From CAYMUN01 sp964640775 (GTDB lineage Bacteria; Patescibacteriota; Saccharimonadia; Saccharimonadales; UBA4665), in the NCBI GenBank assembly GCA_964640775.1, contig CAZXIT010000023.1, positions 1-13,367 of the forward strand: a stretch of DNA of 13,367 nucleotides, read 5' to 3'. Positions 8,331 through 13,367 of the stretch are shown piece by piece; position 1 is the stretch's first letter; every line of letters begins with the position of its first letter. The notes beneath the pieces are model-generated. The model worked only from the letters and a program-made list of their open reading frames with translations. It searched no databases and had not been told where the DNA came from. The position numbers and the translations under genes were made by a program.

Positions 8331-8428
8331 GTAAATTAGTCATCTGGCATGCCGGCTTCTGCGGAACTCGGCGCCTTTGGCGCCTCAGACATGTTCTCGT
8401 ACGCCGGAATGCCAGATGACTGATTTAC
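8331..8428. repeat. 98-bp long inverted repeat between murJ and lepA
   Basis: Two 25-bp arms (8331-8355 and 8404-8428) pair at 23 positions. The other two are T8337 opposite G8422, a G-U wobble in plus-strand RNA, and G8351 opposite A8408. The 48-bp interior has its own hairpin, GGCGCC-TTT-GGCGCC (8370-8384). The element fills nearly the whole gap between the murJ stop and the lepA -10. No T-run follows, so it is not a classic terminator. It may be a murJ 3' RNA structure, a palindromic intergenic repeat or a MITE-like relic. Confidence 0.85.
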
Positions 8429-8437
8429 CTCCACCTC

Positions 8438-8446
8438 TGTTATAAT
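8438..8446 (+). promoter_or_regulatory. Extended -10 promoter of lepA
   Basis: TGT-TATAAT: consensus -10 with the TGn extension. The hexamer is 8441-8446 and ends 8 nt before the ATG at 8455. The gap holds GGAG, but it would lie upstream of the expected start of the RNA and so be absent from it; it could act as a ribosome site only on read-through mRNA from murJ. Confidence 0.65.
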
Positions 8447-8454
8447 GGAGATCT

Positions 8455-10233
8455 ATGAAACAGAGTCTGATTAGGAATTTTTGTATTATTGCGCATATCG
8501 ACCATGGTAAGTCGACGCTGGCTGACCGCCTGCTGGAAATGACCGGCACTGTGGCCAAGCGTGACATGAAAGCCCAGCTGCTTGACCGCATGGATTTGGA
8601 GCGCGAAAAGGGAATTACTATCAAACTTGCGCCGGTGCGCATGGCCTACAAAGACCATGAGCTCAACTTGATCGATACGCCGGGGCACGTGGACTTTAGC
8701 TATGAAGTTTCCCGGAGTTTAGAAGCCTGCGAGGGCGCGCTGCTGATCGTCGATGCTTCGCAGGGCATCCAGGCCCAGACGCTAGCCAATGTCTACCTGG
8801 CAATGGCCGCCGAGCTGACGATTATCCCGGTGCTCAATAAAATTGACCTGCCGGCGGCTGATGTCGAACGAGTCAGCGCTGAAGTTATCAGTTTGCTGGG
8901 CTGTGCCAAAGAAGACATTTTGCTCATTTCTGCCAAAACCGGCGCGGGAGTAGACTTGGTATTGGATAAAATTGTCGAACTGGTGCCGCCGCCTGAGAGT
9001 TCGGCCTTGCCGGAAACCCGGGCTCTGATTTTTGACAGCTACTATGACGATTACCGCGGGGTGATTCTGTACGTCCGCGTTTTTGACGGTGCCATTGCTA
9101 AGGGCGACCAGGTTAAAATGATGGCTACCGGCACGCCGGGCATTGCCCTGGAAGTCGGCGCTCTCAGGCCGGAAATGACAGCTGGCCACAGCCTGCAGTC
9201 CGGCGAGATTGGCTACGTAGTAACCAACCTCAAAACAACTCGTGATGCCAAAGTCGGTGATACCGTCACGCTGGTATCCAGCCCAGCCAGCCAGCAGCTG
9301 CCGGGCTACAAAGACGTCAAGCCATTTGTCTATGCCGGGTTTTTCCCGGAGAGCAACGAATTTTACCAAGAGCTCAAAGACGCCATCGAAAAACTCAGCC
9401 TCAGTGATTCAGCGCTGCAGTTTGTGCCGGAAAACTCACCGGTACTGGGCTTTGGCGTGCGCATTGGCTTCCTCGGCTTGCTGCACATGGATATCGTCCG
9501 CGAGCGGCTAGAACGCGAATACAACCTCGAGCTGGTTGTTACCAATCCCTCGACTGATTATCAAGTGCGGCTGCTGAATGGCGAGGAATTAGATATCCAG
9601 AGCGCTGCCGACCTGCCCGACCCGGCCAAGATAGAGGAGATCCGCGAGCCTTGGATCAAGGGTGAAATCGTCGTGCCGCGCGACTACGTCGGTGCTGTCA
9701 TCCAGCTCATCTCGGCGCGGCGCGGACTGCAGGATAACCTCAGCTATGTCGAGAACCGGGCAGTGGTCAGTTTTCAGGCGCCGCTGGCCAACTTGCTAAC
9801 CGATTTTTATGACCAGCTCAAAAGCCTGACCAGCGGCTACGGTAGCTTTAATTACGAGTTGGATGACTATCGCGCCGAAGACCTGGTCAAGGTTGATTTC
9901 TACGTGGCTGGCGAGCGGGTTGACGCCCTTAGTGTCATGGTCCATCGCACCGAAGCCGACCGCCTAGGCCGCGAGACAGTTGCCAAGCTCAAAGAAGTCA
10001 TACCCCGTCAAAACTTCCAGGTGGCCCTGCAGGCGGCCATCGGCGGCCGCTTCATCGCCCGCGAAGACATCAGCGCCTTCCGCAAAGACGTAACAACTGG
10101 GCTCTACGGCGGCGACGTCTCTCGTAAAAAGAAGGTTTTAGCCAAGCAGAAAAAGGGCAAGGAGCGGATGAAACGTTTTGGCAAAGTCGACATCCCCTCC
10201 GAGGCCTTCACCGTCATGCTCAAGCGCGACTAA
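8455..10233 (+). CDS. lepA: Elongation factor 4 (LepA), ribosome back-translocase GTPase
   Basis: 592 residues, against about 600 in the family. Translational GTPase acting on stalled or mistranslocated ribosomes and in initiation. The G domain shows G1 AHIDHGKST (13-21), switch I GITIK (53-57), G3 DTPGH (74-78) with the catalytic His78, G4 NKID (128-131) and G5 SAK (about 160). Then follow domain II, the domain III motif VRIGFLGLLHMDIVRERLER, domain V, and the EF4-specific C-terminal domain with the basic stretch GGDVSRKKKVLAKQKKGKER. The RKK-rich tail and the lack of EF-G domain IV separate it from EF-G and TypA. The start is fixed by the family N-terminus IRNFCIIAHIDHGK. Confidence 0.97.
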   Translation: MKQSLIRNFCIIAHIDHGKSTLADRLLEMTGTVAKRDMKAQLLDRMDLEREKGITIKLAPVRMAYKDHELNLIDTPGHVDFSYEVSRSLEACEGALLIVDASQGIQAQTLANVYLAMAAELTIIPVLNKIDLPAADVERVSAEVISLLGCAKEDILLISAKTGAGVDLVLDKIVELVPPPESSALPETRALIFDSYYDDYRGVILYVRVFDGAIAKGDQVKMMATGTPGIALEVGALRPEMTAGHSLQSGEIGYVVTNLKTTRDAKVGDTVTLVSSPASQQLPGYKDVKPFVYAGFFPESNEFYQELKDAIEKLSLSDSALQFVPENSPVLGFGVRIGFLGLLHMDIVRERLEREYNLELVVTNPSTDYQVRLLNGEELDIQSAADLPDPAKIEEIREPWIKGEIVVPRDYVGAVIQLISARRGLQDNLSYVENRAVVSFQAPLANLLTDFYDQLKSLTSGYGSFNYELDDYRAEDLVKVDFYVAGERVDALSVMVHRTEADRLGRETVAKLKEVIPRQNFQVALQAAIGGRFIAREDISAFRKDVTTGLYGGDVSRKKKVLAKQKKGKERMKRFGKVDIPSEAFTVMLKRD

Positions 10234-10320
10234 TCGCTACGGTGTTGCCGGCAGTGGCAGTATATTGTCAACGACTTGTACACACTACCATTCAGCATTT
10301 CCGTTTATGGTGTGGTCAGC

Positions 10321-10349
10321 TTGTATTACCTCTGTAAATTTGGTATAAA
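10321..10349 (+). promoter_or_regulatory. Promoter of gmk
   Basis: -35 TTGTAT (10321-10326) and extended -10 TGG-TATAAA (10341-10349, hexamer from 10344) with an exact 17-bp spacer. The -10 ends 6 nt before the ATG at 10356, so the predicted +1 is the A of the start codon. The rest of the 122-nt gap after lepA holds only a weak imperfect inverted repeat around ACCAT/ATGGT. Confidence 0.7.
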
Positions 10350-10355
10350 TGAGCA

Positions 10356-11075
10356 ATGGATACCCCTTTGGCTCAAAAACTGGCCGCCTATAAACCAGCC
10401 GCCGCCATCAAAAAACTTATCGAAGAAACTCCCATCCTAGTGCTCGTCGGCCCCACCGGTGCCGGCAAAGACTCGCTCAAAGACAAACTGCTGCAAACCG
10501 GCCGCTTTCACCACATCATCTCGCACACCACTCGTCCGCCGCGTATCAACCATGGCCAGATCGAGCAGGACGGCCTGGAGTATCACTTTATCGACAAAGC
10601 CCAGGCTGAGCAGATGCTGGACAATCAGGCGTTTATCGAAGCCAAAATCTACAGCGATAATTTGTATGGTACCAGCGTTGCTGAGATCCAGGCGGCTCAC
10701 GACCAGGGTAAAATTGCCATGACTGATATCGAGGTACAAGGCGTAGCCGAGTATAAAGCACTTGATCCAAATGTCATGGCGGTGTTTTTGCTGCCCCCCA
10801 ATTTCCAAACCTGGCAGGAGCGCTTGCAGCGCCGCTATGGGGATGTTGTCGATGCCGCTGACGCCCGCCTGCGGATGCAGACTGCCCTAGACGAGCTGGA
10901 GCAGCTTCTCAGTACTGATTATTACATCGCCGTTATCAACGACGACCTCGAAACTGCCTACAGCCAAATCCAAACTATTACCGAATCGGCCAGCCATACT
11001 ACTCCCGACGAGCCAGCCGCGCGTGCTGTCGCCACCCAGCTGGCCGAAGATATCAAAGCGTACCTCAGCCAGTAG
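10356..11075 (+). CDS. gmk: Guanylate kinase, extended form
   Basis: 239 residues. Phosphorylates GMP to GDP with ATP. The P-loop is VGPTGAGKDSL (31-41). The GMP-binding elements are SHTTRPPR (56-63), DGLEYHF (72-78, Tyr76), AFIEAKIYSDNLYGTS (92-107, Glu95 and Tyr104) and Asp124 in TDIEVQGV. The lid/adenine region aligns with VFLLPPNFQTWQERLQRRYG, and the end has DYYIAVINDDLETAYSQI, very like VNDDFDTA in E. coli Gmk. It has about 25 extra residues at each end compared with the usual 205-210. The residue after the P-loop Lys is Asp rather than Ser; the next Ser is kept. The other substrate contacts are intact, so it is probably active. Confidence 0.88.
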   Translation: MDTPLAQKLAAYKPAAAIKKLIEETPILVLVGPTGAGKDSLKDKLLQTGRFHHIISHTTRPPRINHGQIEQDGLEYHFIDKAQAEQMLDNQAFIEAKIYSDNLYGTSVAEIQAAHDQGKIAMTDIEVQGVAEYKALDPNVMAVFLLPPNFQTWQERLQRRYGDVVDAADARLRMQTALDELEQLLSTDYYIAVINDDLETAYSQIQTITESASHTTPDEPAARAVATQLAEDIKAYLSQ

Positions 11076-11092
11076 CAAATGTATCGCTAGGA

Positions 11093-11121
11093 TTGCAATT
11101 TAGGCGAAGTTAGGCGATCAT
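11093..11121 (+). promoter_or_regulatory. Putative promoter of the SpoIIAA-like gene
   Basis: -35 TTGCAA (11093-11098, 4/6) and -10 GATCAT (11116-11121, 4/6) with a 17-bp spacer; the -10 ends 7 nt before the ATG at 11129. Each box is weak, but spacing and position match the other promoters here. The region between the boxes is filled by the TTAGGC repeats. Confidence 0.4.
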
Positions 11122-11126
11122 TAGGC
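11100..11126 (+). repeat. Three TTAGGC direct repeats with helical-turn spacing
   Basis: TTAGGCGA at 11100 and 11110 and TTAGGC at 11121: copies start 10 and 11 bp apart, one DNA turn each, so they lie on one face of the helix. They span the promoter spacer and -10 up to the start codon. They look like an operator for a protein binding side by side; no regulator is identified. Confidence 0.6.
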
Positions 11127-11128
11127 CG

Positions 11129-11506
11129 ATGGAAAATAAGAACAGAGTTTTTCTCAATCCTCAGGGCTGGATCGAAATGGTCCTAGTCGGACCACAGACC
11201 GGCGAGACCTTCCGGCAGTCGTACGAGCAGGTCCTGCCGCTGCTGGTACAGCTCAAAAATGAAGGCAAGCTGGCTATGGGCTTAGTCGACGGTACGGAGC
11301 AGACCGGCTATTCGCTGGGTTCTGACAGGGCAGCGCTGGAGTACCTCGAAAATACCCAGTACGACCGTATCGCCATGTATCACATCCCGCATGCTGAAGT
11401 GACCAAAGGCATTATCCTGGCTATCGGCAAGAGCGACACCACGAAGCTGTTTGATAGCCGTGCCGAAGCCGTGGCTTGGCTGATGCGCGACCCCAACGCC
11501 GTCTAG
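11129..11506 (+). CDS. SpoIIAA/STAS-like small protein
   Basis: 125 residues, soluble, no signal or membrane segment. The pattern of short strands and helices suggests a SpoIIAA-like/STAS fold: WIEMVLVGP, KLAMGLVDGTEQTGYS, DRIAMYHIPH, GIILAIGKS, and a C-terminal helix FDSRAEAVAWLM. The ending DSRAEAVAWL is common in the SpoIIAA-like family. The family assignment is tentative, and no phosphorylatable Ser or partner can be pointed out with confidence. The gene has its own weak promoter with three TTAGGC repeats, and its TAG stop lies inside the CIRCE operator of hrcA. With no terminator between, some hrcA mRNA may come from read-through of this gene. Confidence 0.6.
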   Translation: MENKNRVFLNPQGWIEMVLVGPQTGETFRQSYEQVLPLLVQLKNEGKLAMGLVDGTEQTGYSLGSDRAALEYLENTQYDRIAMYHIPHAEVTKGIILAIGKSDTTKLFDSRAEAVAWLMRDPNAV

Positions 11507-11530
11507 CACTCTTGACTATTGAGTGCCAGA
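11502..11530 (+). promoter_or_regulatory. CIRCE operator upstream of hrcA
   Basis: Inverted repeat TCTAGCACTC-N9-GAGTGCCAGA: 10-bp arms with one mismatch around the 9-bp spacer TTGACTATT. This matches the HrcA-binding consensus TTAGCACTC-N9-GAGTGCTAA. The spacer contains the -35 hexamer, and the left arm contains the stop codon of the preceding gene. Confidence 0.92.
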
Positions 11531-11540
11531 ATTATACAAT
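11512..11540 (+). promoter_or_regulatory. hrcA promoter embedded in CIRCE
   Basis: -35 TTGACT (11512-11517, 5/6) and -10 TACAAT (11535-11540, 5/6), 17-bp spacer. The -10 ends 10 nt before the hrcA ATG at 11551, so the leader is absent or only a few bases. HrcA on CIRCE would cover -35. Confidence 0.8.
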
Positions 11541-11550
11541 ACCTAGCAGT

Positions 11551-12264
11551 ATGACAGAGCGCCAGCAGAACATTTTAAGCGCCATTGTGGAGCAGTACGC
11601 CGAAGTTGCCAGTCCGGTCGGCAGCAGTTTGCTGGCCAAAGCCTTTAATGTTAGTTCGGCGACCATCCGGGCTGAAATGGCCGAATTGGAACGCCTGGGC
11701 TTCATTATGCAGCCGCACACTAGCTCTGGCCGGGTGCCAACGGACAAGGGCTATCGGTTTTATGTCAACAACATGAGCGAGCAGGGTCCCGGGCTTGCCA
11801 GTCTCAGTGAACGCCGCGGTGAACGCGCTTTATCCGCCCGCGTCCAAAGTGCCGGCGCTCCGGAGCGCGTGATCCGCAATGCCGTCGATACTCTGGTGGA
11901 GCTAACCCACAATCTCGGCCTGGCCACTATCGGCAGCCAGCTGTATATCAGCGGCCTCAGCAACTTGTTTGGACAGCCGGAATTTGTCGGCGGTCTGCAG
12001 GTCCAGCAAGTCGCCCAGCTGCTTGATAATCTCGAACCCTGGCTGCGTGAAGCCGCTCCCAATGAACCGCTGAGCGTCTACATCGGCTCCGAAAACCCCA
12101 TTGGCCGTTCAGCCGGGTGTACACTCATTATTAGTCGTTTCCGCAGCCCATTCTCTGACCGTAGCTACATTGGCACGCTTGGTCCAACCCGTCAAAGCTA
12201 CCGCGATGTCATGACGCTGGTCTCCCGCGCCGGGCAGGAACTAGAGGAGGTGCTCTATGTCTAA
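11551..12264 (+). CDS. hrcA: Heat-inducible repressor HrcA, shortened
   Basis: 237 residues from the ATG at 11551. HrcA represses chaperone genes by binding CIRCE and is kept active by chaperones. The N-terminal winged helix runs ERQQNILSAIVEQYAEVASP, then SSATIRAEMAELERLGFI (35-52), and ends in the signature HTSSGRVPTDKGYRFYV (56-72). The C-terminal part has YISGLSNLFGQPEF (132-145), the VYIGSEN segment (177-182) and GTLGPTRQSYRDV (208-220). The usual length is about 340; here the central region between residues about 115 and 132 is missing roughly 100 residues, corresponding to much of the GAF-like core and the inserted dimerisation domain. The 11551 start is chosen over an upstream in-frame codon at 11476 because the promoter and CIRCE lie between them. 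Overlaps the next gene by 8 nt. Confidence 0.93.
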   Translation: MTERQQNILSAIVEQYAEVASPVGSSLLAKAFNVSSATIRAEMAELERLGFIMQPHTSSGRVPTDKGYRFYVNNMSEQGPGLASLSERRGERALSARVQSAGAPERVIRNAVDTLVELTHNLGLATIGSQLYISGLSNLFGQPEFVGGLQVQQVAQLLDNLEPWLREAAPNEPLSVYIGSENPIGRSAGCTLIISRFRSPFSDRSYIGTLGPTRQSYRDVMTLVSRAGQELEEVLYV

Positions 12265-12484
12265 TCGCGCCCATCTTCGCCTGGTCACCGAAGCAACTCC
12301 GGTACCAAGCGTCGAGATTCCTCGCAGTCTCCAGCCAAAATCTGATAACCAAAACACGCCGCTGAACTCCGTGCGCGAAGTGGCCGCACTTGCCGGACCG
12401 GGCTTGGTGGCGGGCGTTGGTGCTGCTATCGTTTTGCACAAAGCGTACCGTGCGGCTCGGGAGATGGTCGGCCATGACCGATAA
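12257..12484 (+). CDS. Small single-span membrane protein between hrcA and grpE
   Basis: 75 residues, family not recognised. A polar N-terminal half rich in Pro, Ser and Asn precedes one hydrophobic segment, residues about 42-61 (VAALAGPGLVAGVGAAIVLH), with Gly/Ala-rich helix-packing character, then a basic tail KAYRAAREM. A strong Shine-Dalgarno AGGAGG (12245-12250) lies 6 nt before the ATG, inside hrcA. Both gene junctions overlap: 8 nt with hrcA and 11 nt with grpE, implying translational coupling and HrcA/CIRCE control. It may be a membrane component of the heat response (inference from position only). Confidence 0.7.
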   Translation: MSNRAHLRLVTEATPVPSVEIPRSLQPKSDNQNTPLNSVREVAALAGPGLVAGVGAAIVLHKAYRAAREMVGHDR

Positions 12485-12959
12485 AGCTAAAAAACCTGCC
12501 GCTCCAAAAGCCAGTGACTTTGCGGCTTTGCAGACACAGATCGCTCAGCTCACTGAAGCCCTGCAGCGCGAACGGGCCGATGCGACCAATATTCGTCGCC
12601 GGCACGACGAAGAAATCGCCAGTTTGCGCACCCGGGTTAAAGCGCATGTCGTGCGCGACCTGCTGCCAGTCATCGATAACTTTGAGCGGGCACTCAAGCA
12701 TGTGCCCCAGGAGCTTGCTGATAACGAGTACATCAAAGGCGTCCAAGGCGTTGTCAAACAGTTTGAATCAACGCTGGCCGGCATCGGCGTAGAGCGTATC
12801 AAAACTGTCGGCGAACACTTCAACCCTCATCTGCACGAAGCCGTCAGCATGGAAGAGGGCGAAGGTAAACACGAAATCGTCAGCGAAGAGCTCCAAGCCG
12901 GCTACCGCCTCGGCGACGACGTCATCCGCCACGCCATGGTCCGCGTCAAAGCGCAGTAA
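12474..12959 (+). CDS. grpE: GrpE, nucleotide exchange factor of DnaK
   Basis: 161 residues from the ATG at 12474. GrpE opens the DnaK nucleotide pocket to release ADP. A Lys/Ala/Pro-rich N-terminus leads to a long charged coiled coil (about 15-60). Then come the family core DLLPVIDNFERAL, the four-helix-bundle segment YIKGVQGVVKQFESTLAGIG, and the beta domain GEHFNPHLHEAVSMEEGEGK ending in LGDDVIRHAMVRV. An upstream in-frame start at 12390 would add 28 residues that merely read the overlapping small gene in another frame, so it is rejected. GGGAG at 12459-12463 is a likely ribosome site, about 10 nt upstream. Length is on the short side of normal (160-200). Confidence 0.95.
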   Translation: MTDKAKKPAAPKASDFAALQTQIAQLTEALQRERADATNIRRRHDEEIASLRTRVKAHVVRDLLPVIDNFERALKHVPQELADNEYIKGVQGVVKQFESTLAGIGVERIKTVGEHFNPHLHEAVSMEEGEGKHEIVSEELQAGYRLGDDVIRHAMVRVKAQ

Positions 12960-12969
12960 GAAATATAAT

Positions 12970-12996
12970 TTGGCACTCTTGACTATCGAGTGCCAA
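12970..12996 (+). promoter_or_regulatory. CIRCE operator upstream of dnaK
   Basis: Perfect 9-bp inverted repeat TTGGCACTC-N9-GAGTGCCAA with spacer TTGACTATC. It begins 11 bp after the grpE stop, so dnaK has its own HrcA-controlled promoter rather than relying only on the hrcA operon. Confidence 0.95.
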
Positions 12997-13007
12997 TTCG
13001 ATACACT
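12979..13007 (+). promoter_or_regulatory. dnaK promoter embedded in CIRCE
   Basis: -35 TTGACT (12979-12984) inside the CIRCE spacer and -10 TACACT (13002-13007, 4/6) with a 17-bp gap. Expected start near 13014 gives a leader of about 45 nt before dnaK, unlike the leaderless layout of most other genes here. Confidence 0.75.
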
Positions 13008-13018
13008 GGCAGTAGTGA

Positions 13019-13048
13019 ATGATGACTGCTAATTTAATGGAAGGGTGA
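13019..13048 (+). other. Possible nine-codon leader ORF before dnaK
   Basis: ATG at 13019 opens MMTANLMEG and stops at TGA 13046-13048, 11 nt before the dnaK ATG. The ATG lies only 11 nt after the dnaK -10, so it would sit almost at the mRNA 5' end. It is out of frame with dnaK and its last codons overlap the GGAAGGG that may serve dnaK as ribosome site. It could be chance. Confidence 0.3.
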
Positions 13049-13059
13049 ATATTTCTACT

Positions 13060-13367
13060 ATGGCAAAAATTATTGGAATCGATCTCGGTACAACTAACTC
13101 GGCAATGGCTGTTATGCAGTCCGGCAAGCCGGAAATTATCGCTAACTCTGAGGGCGCGCGTACCACACCGTCTGTCGTGGCTATCAATAAAAATGGTGAA
13201 CGCCTCGTCGGGCAGGTGGCTCGGCGCCAGCAAGTGACGAACAGCAAAAATACTATTTACGAAGTTAAGCGCCTGATCGGACGCAACTTTAACGATAAAG
13301 AAGTCCAGCGCGACCTCAAGCTCATGGGCTACGAAATCATTAAAAGCGGCAATGGCGTCAAGGTCAA
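13060..13367 (+). CDS. dnaK: Hsp70 chaperone DnaK (3' partial)
   Basis: The first 102 codons are visible and the frame runs off the right edge. The N-terminus MAKIIGIDLGTTNSAMAVM is the phosphate-1 loop of the Hsp70 ATPase domain. Then come NSEGARTTPSVVAI and the segment IYEVKRLIGR, with a Lys as in the catalytic VKRLIGR motif of DnaK. ATP-driven chaperone working with GrpE and DnaJ. A weak GGAAGGG (13039-13045) lies 14 nt upstream of the ATG. Directly controlled by the perfect CIRCE; grpE ends about 100 nt upstream. Confidence 0.97.
   Translation, partial: MAKIIGIDLGTTNSAMAVMQSGKPEIIANSEGARTTPSVVAINKNGERLVGQVARRQQVTNSKNTIYEVKRLIGRNFNDKEVQRDLKLMGYEIIKSGNGVKV

Noticed and set aside
10283..10318. 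Inverted repeat ACACTACCAT / ATGGTGTGGT before gmk
   Set aside because: Two internal mismatches and a wobble; too weak to claim as an operator.
11100..11126. TTAGGC repeats as a CRISPR-like array
   Set aside because: Units of 6-8 bp every 10-11 bp are far too short for CRISPR repeats and spacers, and there are no cas genes.
11476..11550. Upstream in-frame start for hrcA
   Set aside because: It lies before CIRCE and the promoter, inside the previous gene; the normal HrcA N-terminus begins at 11551.
12390..12473. 28-residue N-terminal extension of grpE
   Set aside because: The residues are the small upstream gene read in another frame; GrpE proper starts at 12474 with a ribosome site.
12964..12969. 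TATAAT just before the dnaK CIRCE as a second promoter
   Set aside because: No matching -35 or TGn; start would fall inside CIRCE, and the TTGACT/TACACT pair explains the site better.

Overview
The window looks like chromosome of a Patescibacteria/CPR bacterium, most likely Candidatus Saccharibacteria (TM7). This is an inference from gene content: a sortase-type wall protein, a type IV pilin-like protein, a 91-residue coiled-coil/two-membrane-span protein of a kind I associate with CPR genomes, short versions of TilS and HrcA, and dense housekeeping genes with tiny gaps. TGA acts only as a stop codon here, which argues against the UGA-recoded CPR groups. The lineage was not tested by a search.

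Layout. (1) 2-2568 is the accessory-looking part and is visibly AT-richer than the rest: the end of a secreted, His/Asp/Glu/Lys-rich protein with an LPNAG anchor; a convergent FAD-dependent oxidoreductase; a terminator; a short coding remnant; and a type IV pilin-like protein. (2) 2584-3825, minus strand: a CAU tRNA with its own promoter and terminator, a TauE/SafE (TSUP) permease, and a small two-span membrane protein. (3) 3843-11506, plus strand, core genes: tilS, ftsH, murJ, lepA, gmk and a SpoIIAA/STAS-like gene. (4) 11502 to the end: a heat-shock block with CIRCE-hrcA, a small membrane protein, grpE, then a second CIRCE and dnaK, which runs off the window.

How it works together. HrcA should bind the two CIRCE operators. 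Each operator carries the promoter -35 hexamer (TTGACT) in its 9-bp spacer, so the repressor would control its own operon and dnaK by covering -35. GrpE is the nucleotide exchange factor for DnaK. FtsH (membrane quality control), MurJ (lipid II flipping), LepA (ribosome rescue), Gmk (GTP supply) and TilS (tRNA-Ile2 decoding) are general housekeeping functions, each apparently with its own promoter.

The most striking signal is promoter architecture. At nine genes a good or fair -10 box lies only 6-10 bp before the start codon, several with the extended TGn motif. Transcription should then start at or next to the ATG, giving leaderless mRNAs. The genes inside the hrcA operon instead have Shine-Dalgarno sequences, and dnaK has a real leader. 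Other points of interest are overlapping divergent -10 boxes between tilS and its neighbour, a 98-bp near-perfect inverted repeat before lepA, three helically phased repeats before the SpoIIAA-like gene, an HrcA missing about 100 residues, and a nine-codon leader ORF before dnaK. I found no complete novel defence or mobile system.
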